A stretch of 64,000 nucleotides of DNA from Gadus chalcogrammus. Its lineage: Eukaryota > Chordata > Actinopteri > Gadiformes > Gadidae. The notes below the pieces were generated by a model, which was given only the letters and a program-made list of their open reading frames with translations, searched no databases and had not been told where the DNA came from. Numbering within the stretch: the first letter of the stretch is position 1; every line of letters begins with the position of its first letter. The stretch spans positions 26,141,206 through 26,205,205 of the forward strand of contig NC_079419.1 of assembly GCF_026213295.1 (NCBI RefSeq). Reading direction: 5' to 3'. Of the stretch, positions 57,340 through 64,000 are shown piece after piece. The position numbers and the translations under genes are program-made.

Positions 57340-58378
57340 GCACATACACACACACACACACACGCACGCACATGTACAAAGGCAACACAAGGTCAATCAA
57401 AACAGCTGTATGTAACAAACGGAAACAAAGAATGAATAAATGAATGCATTTCATCACATTTATTTTGATCATTGTCAACGCAGAATTCCAATATCAAAAT
57501 GGAATGCACTATACAAAGAGTAAGGCTATGCATTAAATGTTGATATTCAAATCCTGTTATTATGCCTTATCATACTCGATTTCAAGTGAATGATTTATTG
57601 ATTACCTTCTTTATTTCTCTCAGACATACTCTAGGGTAGAAACACACACAAATATAGCGCATTAGTAACTGTTTTTATAAACCCGGATATGAAATATGAT
57701 TTTTTTTTAAGCATTGCAGTGAACCTACCTGACCAGAGAAAATAAGGACACAGACGGTCCGTCAGACAGACAGACAGTCAGTCAGTCAGTCAGACAGACA
57801 GACAGACCATCAGTCAGTCCGACAGACAGACCATCAGTCAGTCAGTCAGACAAAGACAGACGGACAGAGAGGAGTTCTTAAAAGAACTGTTGGGTTCGTA
57901 ATGTGTGTGTTATGTGGTGCAATGTCGTGGTGCAATGTGCAGGCAAATCTGGAGGGGAAAAGCAAAATTTAAATCAGGTTTCAATGTTTCACGAAACATA
58001 TATTACCAATGTGGTTTGGAGAATATTACCATGATAAGCAAAATATTGGAGTTTATTTAATTGTCCTCATATGTGGACGCCACGCCCGAGGGCATGGCGT
58101 TAAAAAAAGCTTAAAAACACTGCCTAAATGCTGTTTTTCAAACGACCTCATGACATAAACATGAGGCCTATGCATGTTACTTCCATGAATATTTTAATGA
58201 TCAACTTGTTGGTCTATCCATACATTAGTGCATAATGTACACGAACAGAGAGCGGCAACTTACCTCTAGCAGAAAAGCGCGCAGTAGGACTCAGACGGAA
58301 ATACGTTCTCCCGCTTTCTGCAGAAAGCGGGAGAACGTATTTCCGTCTGAGTCCATGATACTGCGCGGAATTTTCCTT
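57340..58378. other. 5' flank of the KDZ gene
   Basis: 57,348-57,374 is (CA)n. 57,755-57,870 is a (CAGT/CAGA)n tract. 58,291-58,348 is a perfect inverted repeat of about 29 bases per arm (gacggaaatacgttctcccg). No coding exon assigned. Confidence 0.6.
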
Positions 58379-58452
58379 AAATGTGGGCGGGGTTAAACGT
58401 TTAACCACGCCCACATTTAGCTCCTCCTCGATCTGCAGGCTGCAATCAGGGG

Positions 58453-58756
58453 TTACTCAGTCTCTGGCTCAACGGCACAATGGAATGGAATCTCAGCTTG
58501 AAATATCTTTCCCCCAAAATGGTATGAGTTTGAATCCCGTGTTTATTATTAAAAAACAAACACCAATTTTCCATTTATTTCGGCTTACGTGACAAGTTTC
58601 CTCCAATTAAACTCCAAATACGAATGAGATGGTTATGTTTTGGACATTTTATTGAAAATAAATCAAAGAGGCATTCGCAAGGACAGCTACGAATCTTTTC
58701 CCTACAGCTGGCGTAGCCACGACAACAAGCGACGCATTCGGCTGATGGTCACCAGT
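58453..58756. other. hAT tail-like segment next to right arm
   Basis: 58,635-58,760 in reverse complement matches 38,165-38,290 (gaatgcgtcgcttgttgtcg, ctacgccagctgt, gaatgcctctttgattt), the C-terminal tail of the hAT element in hira intron 2. So part of the right side derives from that hAT family. Confidence 0.6.
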
Positions 58757-60450
58757 TAACACGGTCACGACTTGAACTGAAACACCGGTCCCCCTCTCCT
58801 GTCTTTCCTCGACCTGCTTTTAAAATGGCTCCTCGGCTTTCTCTGCCTCCGGCCAGTGCCGTGTTCCAATACCCGTACTATCCGTACTTACTAGCCAAAT
58901 TTTGAGTACGTAGTACATTCCAATTCAGATCCGGCGAAAAGTATACTTCAAGGACCCGGATGTCGTACTCAAAACGGGCTAATCGTGAAGTGTGGATCGA
59001 AGGACACTTTCCGTACTCAACGGCAGCCATCTTAGCTACGTAGCGGAAGAGGCGGAGCCAGGCTGAGCCAAAGTCGGTGCATTTTCCACATTGCCCGCAT
59101 CAATATTCATTTTGTAGTTTTTAGAGCTTTTTATAGCTGCTAGGCGTAAAGAGTTCACCGTTCAAAGCGATGTTTATTGCGGGGGAGGAGACGCGGCGGC
59201 AGTCGTGATCGTAATTTCCGGTTAGTGCACCACAGAGTACTCGATTTGGAACAGCACTCACATCTGAAATATGAACGTACTCGTGAATACGGATAGTACG
59301 GTATAGTATAGTGCTGGGCGATATATCGATATTTAAAATATATCGATATTTTTTCAAACGCGATATGAAACGAGACCATATCGTCAATATCGATATAATT
59401 TAATTTGCGTTGAAATTACAGCACATTTGTTCCAAATAACACCAGTTTCGAACCGCGCCTGCCGCCTGCTATTTCGTAACTCTGCTTATGTCTCTCCCGC
59501 TCTGCCTCCGGCTCACACACAGGGCCCTATTTGAACGGTCTGAAACGCAAGTGGGAAGCGCAAAGCGCAAGTAGCTTTGTGGCTGTTTCTACGGCTCTAT
59601 CGCTATTTTACAGGCGGATAAATACGCTTGCGGCCGGGCGCGGCAGTTCAAAAAAGGGTTGGTCTGAGCCCTAAAATTAACCCGTAGGTGTGGTGTTAGG
59701 GGGGCGTGAAGGTGCAACCAACCAATGAAAGTCAGGGATCCCATCCCCTTTAAGAGCCATGAGCTCATTTGAATCGGACGAGTTTGATTATTTTGACAGC
59801 GCGTCTGCATCTCCGATGAGACAGATGCACATGAATTTGGGCAAAAAATGGCTTAGTTTATTGCCAATAATATGAGCCTAATTCCACACATGGAATAGGG
59901 GGTTGTCTTCCACAACTTCAGAAATACTGAGTCCTCAAATAAATTTCGGCAAAGAAAAACGTATGATAGGCTATAACAGATGATATAGCGGTAACTGTGG
60001 TTCTATTTATGATATACCAGACATTATAACATTGTTTCTTATCAGTATTGTATGCTATCCTACTATTGCATGTTGTCCCCGCGGTAAATAGACATTGCCA
60101 TTGATTGTCATTATGCGTTACGTGTTTATTTGCCCAAGTGAAGGAGTTCAAGTACATCGGGGTCCTTGTTCGCGAGTGAGGGAACTAATGGAGCGTGAGA
60201 TGGGCCGGAGAATCGGAGCATCGGGGGCGGTATTGCGTTCGCTTTACCGCACCGTGGTTACGAAAGAGAGCTGAGGCCGCAAGGAAAGCTCTCGATCTTA
60301 CCGGTCGATCTTCGTTCCGATCCTCACCTATGGTCATGAGGGTTTGGGTGATGACCGAAGGACGAGATCGCGGTAACAAAGCGGCCGAGATGAGTTTTCT
60401 CAGAAGGGTGGCTGGCGTCTCCCTTAGTGATAGGGTGAGAAGCTCAGCCA
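58757..60450. repeat. Right arm of the large inverted repeat
   Basis: Reverse complement of 45,739-47,403. It includes the LINE start at 60,134. The arms differ at scattered sites, so the repeat is not an exact assembly duplicate. Confidence 0.88.
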
Positions 60451-60775
60451 TCCGTGAGGAACTCGGATAGAGCCGCTGCTATCCTTTACTTAGAAGGAGT
60501 CAGCTGAGGTGGTTCGGGCATCTGGTAACAGATGCCCACTGGGCGCCTTCCTTGGGAGGTGTTTCAGCACGTCCAGTGGGGAGGAGACCTCGGGGAGACC
60601 CAGGACTAGGTGGAGAGATTATATCTCACCACTAGGCCTGGACGCCTCGGGATCCCCCCTTCAGGCTGTCAATGTGGCCCGGGAAAAGGGAAGTCGGGGC
60701 CCCCCTGCTTGAGCTGCTCCCCCCAGCGACCGACCCCGGATATGCGGACGAAGGATGAGATGATGATGAGAGTGG
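60134..60775 (+). mobile_element. Rex3-like LINE, 5'-truncated, with target duplication
   Basis: Plus orientation, from cccaagtgaaggagttcaag to the gatgagatgatgatgag tail. Flanked by tttatttgc (60,125-60,133) and tttagtttgc (60,776-60,785). The homologous left-arm flank preserves tttagtttgc intact. Coding is broken by many indels. Confidence 0.85.
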
Positions 60776-60785
60776 TTTAGTTTGC

Positions 60786-61467
60786 GTGTGTTTAAACAGA
60801 GCACACACAGCACGCCCAGCATTCATATCCTATCTTTTTACACTCACTCGCGGTAAAACAATGTTTTTCACGATCAATAGGCCCTACTCCATCAATCCTA
60901 AAAGTTATGGGCAATGTAGGCCTACACGATGTCTGTGTCAAGAAAATATTGTTTGATGTAGCGGTGTTCTTGCAGATGCATTGTTTACAAGTACAACTTA
61001 TTACGCGCTGCATCAGCGTTTCTTTCCCAAATAATTACCAAGAAATGTGCGGCTAGGTAGATGAGAGAAGCAAAGTGTATGCGCGAGGTGCACAAGCATC
61101 TAATGCATCGCATCGCCATGTATGCTTGCGCCCTTAAAATAGCATCTGAACACGCGCCACTGACTTTAAAACCAGGTATTTCCTGGTCAGTAGCGTCAAT
61201 GGTAATTCAGAGACGGCAAAATACCGTTTGCGCATAGAACACGCCTCCTCCTTCCGCCGAACCGCCCCTTGGGGCGCATGATCAATCCCTAATTTACCGG
61301 CGAGTGGCGCTGGTGGGAAAAGAACGCTCTGCGCCAGTTGTAAACTAGCAACGACACATGCGCCAGTGACTAAGTCACTTGCGCCGGATGCAAGATAGGG
61401 CCCACAGTCTCTGCCTGCCCCCCCCCCCCCTCCACTGACTCACATCACTTTTTGAGCCGTGAGCCGT
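60786..61467. other. Unassigned AT/GC mixed segment
   Basis: Continues the repeat unit beyond the LINE. Includes gcgcaagt/acttgcgc-like motifs at 61,280-61,400 and a C-run at 61,421-61,431. No gene recognised. Confidence 0.4.
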
Positions 61468-61618
61468 GTTCGAAATCGTTCACTATTCATTGGGTATTTT
61501 AAGTGCACTATATTGTGCATGAAATTAACCACTGAGAATTCGAACACCACTACAAAATGGCGAGCACCCTATATAGTGCACTATATCCGTGATAGGGAAC
61601 GATTTCGAACACAGCTAT
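61468..61618. mobile_element. Short inverted-repeat element
   Basis: Ends gtgttcgaaatcgttcacta and ggaacgatttcgaacaca are inverted. The centre has tatagtgcactata palindromes. About 150 bp, non-autonomous. Confidence 0.7.
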
Positions 61619-61809
61619 GGAGTCCGCCTGCGCATGCAGCTCCGAGGAGCTTGTTTGCAAGCGAAAGACCAACGGCTCCATAGTATGGAAATGGTTTGGA
61701 TATAAGTTGTCTGACGAATTACAAAATCACGTAATTTGTGGAGTCATTTTTTAAATCATAATGGTCCCACACCAGACTTCGCCGTGGCCTCGTCCGCTTC
61801 ATTATTACA

Positions 61810-62110
61810 TCGCCGTGTTCCAATATCCATACTATCCGTACTTACTAGTTAAGTTTGAGCACGTAGGGCGTTTTGATTCAGATTGGGCGAAAATAAGTGT
61901 GCTGAAAACGGTCAAATCGCGAAGTGTGTGGCAATGTACACTTTTCGTACTCAACGGCAGCCATCTTAGCTACGTAGCGGAAGAGGGCGGAGCCAGGCTG
62001 AGCCAAAGTCGGCACATTTTCCACATAGCCTGCATTAAGTCATTTTGTAGTTTTTATAGCTGCTAGGCTAAAGAGTTCACCGTTCAAAGCGGGATGTTTA
62101 TTGCGGGGGA
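61810..62110. repeat. Third copy of the ccgtgttccaata repeat block
   Basis: Aligns with 58,857-59,175 and, reversed, with 46,970-47,305, including ggcagccatcttagctacgt and agccaggctgagccaaagtc. More diverged than the two arms. Confidence 0.8.
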
Positions 62111-62249
62111 GGAGCCGCAAATTTAAATATTGCCCCCGTGTGGTAAAATGTTTAATTGCACACTGCATTAGTTTAATCAATGAAAAATTTACGAAATTTA
62201 CGAAATTCGATCGTCGATTAATCATGCCCATCCCTAGTAAGTACTATAC

Positions 62250-63610
62250 ATTTGTGACTTTATGTGAACAGTTTGTGGTGGGTTACTTATGTGAACACTT
62301 TGTGGTGGGTTACTATCGCTAACAACACTGTTGTTAGCGGCCTGTCGTTCATGATAGACTCAACCTCACACAAAGCAGTCTGCAGAGTCTCATCATCCAA
62401 CACCTGTTCCTTTAGGACAGAAAGCAGAATCTTCTTCACCAGCTTAATCAGCCTTTCCCAAACTCCACCAAAGTGGGCCCCAAATGGGGGATTTAAAGTC
62501 CATTTTACGCCATCTTTCAGTAGTGCATTTTGAATCCTGTGGTGATCCATTTCCTTAAGAGATTTCTGCGGCTCTTTCTGTGCTCCATCAAAATTGGTCC
62601 CATTGTCTGTGCGTATGCTGGTGACTGGTCCTCTGCGACATATGAACCTGCGCAACGCATTAATGCACGAGTCTGTATCCAATTAGCCTGCTACTTCCAA
62701 ATGCACAGCCCGGCTCACCAGGCAAGTGAAGATCACTCCCCAGCGTTTCACATGTGCCCGGTCCTGCTTTACAGTTATGGGTCCAAAATAGTCAATCCCA
62801 ACATGCGTAAAGGGTGGGAGATCTGGCGATACACTATCTTCCGGAAGGTCGGCCATTTTCTGCTCTCCAGCTGCTGCTTGCATCTGGCGGCAGAAAACAC
62901 AACTCTTGATGATCTTTCTGGCGGAGGAGTTGGCACTAGGCAACCAATATCTTTGATTCAGTGTGGGGAGCATATGACTTCTTCCAGAATGCCCAACTCT
63001 GATGAATGTCGCGTAAGACTAGTATGGATATGCGAGAACCTTTCGGAAGGTTAATCGGATTCTTCATCTCTATCGGCATTGCCAACCTGCTTATCCGCCC
63101 TCCCACCCTCAACATTCCCTCATCCAGAATTGGATTTATTTTACAAATTGAGCTACTTGCCTTCACTTGTATACCTTTCTCCAAGTGAGCAAGCTCCTGA
63201 GAGAGGTAGCATTTTTGCTCAAAGCGATTGATGGATTTTTCAGCTTCTCTGATGTCTTCCACAGACAGCTCCTGTGCCCCAGATTCTATCCTAGGATGCT
63301 TCATCTTTTCTTTCAAGGACTTTAATTTTGTCCACTCTGGGCTCATGTTTCCACTAGCTGCTCTCTTCCTTTCCTGTAGAAGGAGAAGTGCCCGTATCCT
63401 TAATTCCATGCAATCCCTTGTTTCAGTCTATTCCATGATGAGTAATGCTCAACCAACATGCTGGTTGGATTAGTGTCCACACTAACAATGTTTGCAGAGA
63501 CCTCCCTTTTGACCGCGGGATCATCTAGGGGGATTTGTCCTAGTCTCTCTGGGATTTCATGCCAGTCTGTTTCCTCCTTCTCTAGAAACTGAGGACCCTT
63601 CAGCCATCTT
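62250..63610 (-). pseudogene. BEL/Pao retrotransposon pol, integrase region
   Basis: Minus-strand segments in order: 63,621-63,400 (EETDWHEIPERLGQIPLDDP), 63,409-62,936 (CKINPILDEGMLRVGGRISR), 62,973-62,683 (KIIKSCVFCRQMQAAAGEQK, HVGIDYFGPI) and 62,682-62,287 (IRTDNGTNFDGAQKE, NPPFGAHFGGVWERLIKL). The zinc-binding Cys pair, the Asp positions and the GGVWER signature are those of BEL/Pao integrase. Frame breaks lie near 62,940 and 62,690 and at the left end. The RT part would lie to the right but is displaced by the element starting at 63,611. Confidence 0.85.
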
Positions 63611-64000
63611 AAAGGTCCCATGACATGAAAATCTCACTTTGGGAGGTTTTCTAACATAAATATGAGTTCCCCTAGCCTGCCTATGGTCCCACAGTGGCTA
63701 AAACTTTCGTTTGGTGAAAAACTAGCACTAGCTGTTCTGCTCGCCTTCGAAAAAACGGAGGCTCAAGCGAGCTGATTTGGAATGTCTGTGCTCATGACGT
63801 CATCAGGAATCTCAGCTCCTCCCCTTACTCTGCCTGGCCCGCCCAGAGACGTTGGCCCGCCAATGAGACTCGACCGTGCGAGCGCCACATGTGTGTGTGT
63901 GTGAATACACACACTGTAACGCAAGTGTTTCTTGTCGGTTCTTTGACGTGTCTTGTATTTCCACAACGAGACTCTCGTGGGGGTTATCTGAGCCATGGTT
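63611..64000. mobile_element. TTAA palindromic element, left end (third copy)
   Basis: Starts TTAAAGGTCCCATGACATG and matches 19,134-19,520 with minor differences. Runs off the window. It is inserted in the BEL/Pao pol reading frame. Confidence 0.88.

Larger units (their letters stand above)
48512..58452 (-). mobile_element. Zisupton-like KDZ DNA transposon, limits inferred
   Basis: Between inverted copies of tgcagcctgcagatcgagga followed by ggagctaaatgtgggcgg (48,512-48,600 and 58,379-58,452) lies a minus-strand transposase gene with many exons. I take these copies as candidate ends, but no 8-bp target duplication was found, so true ends may differ. The domain set (Cys-rich fingers, SWIM, SAP, KDZ-type core, Ulp1 protease) is that of the Zisupton/KDZ superfamily known from fish. 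Confidence 0.6.

Noticed and set aside
62250..63610. A complete retroviral-type provirus at the right end
   Set aside because: The motifs are BEL/Pao, there is no envelope gene, and only the integrase half is present.
45739..64000. Remaining hira exons downstream of the gap
   Set aside because: I looked for continuation after HRKAVTVV and found none. Everything to the right is repetitive or transposon sequence.

Overview
The window is vertebrate nuclear DNA, almost certainly from a ray-finned (teleost) fish. The evidence is two animal genes with canonical GT-AG introns, one of which had a compact ancestral intron, plus repeat families typical of fish: Rex3-like LINEs ending in a GATG-type tail, Harbinger, hAT and TTAA-flanked elements, Ty3/gypsy and BEL/Pao retroelements, and a Zisupton-like KDZ transposon. 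No bacterial operon, CRISPR array, tRNA or rRNA gene was seen.

Layout. 1-560 is a 183-bp satellite. 1,427-13,294 (+) is a complete ten-exon slc2a8 (GLUT8), 503 codons plus stop, with minisatellites in introns 1, 7 and 9, and two Harbinger elements and a Rex3-like LINE inside intron 7. 13,295-17,398 is intergenic and holds a foldback repeat and a tandem pair of short inverted-repeat elements. 17,399-45,605 (+) is the 5' part of hira: exons 1-8, 274 codons, WD40 propeller start to mid-propeller, stopping at a 100-N assembly gap (45,639-45,738). Hira intron 2 (18,031-40,753) is nearly all one degraded Ty3/gypsy retrotransposon in minus orientation, into which at least ten other elements were inserted. 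Several nested elements have exact target-site duplications, so the insertion order can be read. Hira intron 7 holds a TTAA-flanked element that carries a broken fragment of the host gene eepd1.

Beyond the gap, two inverted arms (45,739-47,403 and 58,757-60,450) enclose a minus-strand, many-exon transposase gene (about 57,330 to 49,382). It carries C2H2 and SWIM zinc-binding motifs, cysteine clusters, a SAP motif, a KDZ-like core and a C-terminal Ulp1-type protease whose exons are tandemly duplicated. The right end (62,250-64,000) has a BEL/Pao pol remnant cut by a TTAA element.

The host genes act separately: slc2a8 is an intracellular hexose transporter and hira is the scaffold of the H3.3 histone chaperone complex. 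The rest is mobile DNA. The most interesting material is the KDZ/Ulp1 gene with its duplicated protease module, the gene-fragment capture in TTAA elements, and minisatellites in slc2a8 that start at functional splice donors and repeat donor-like sequence.
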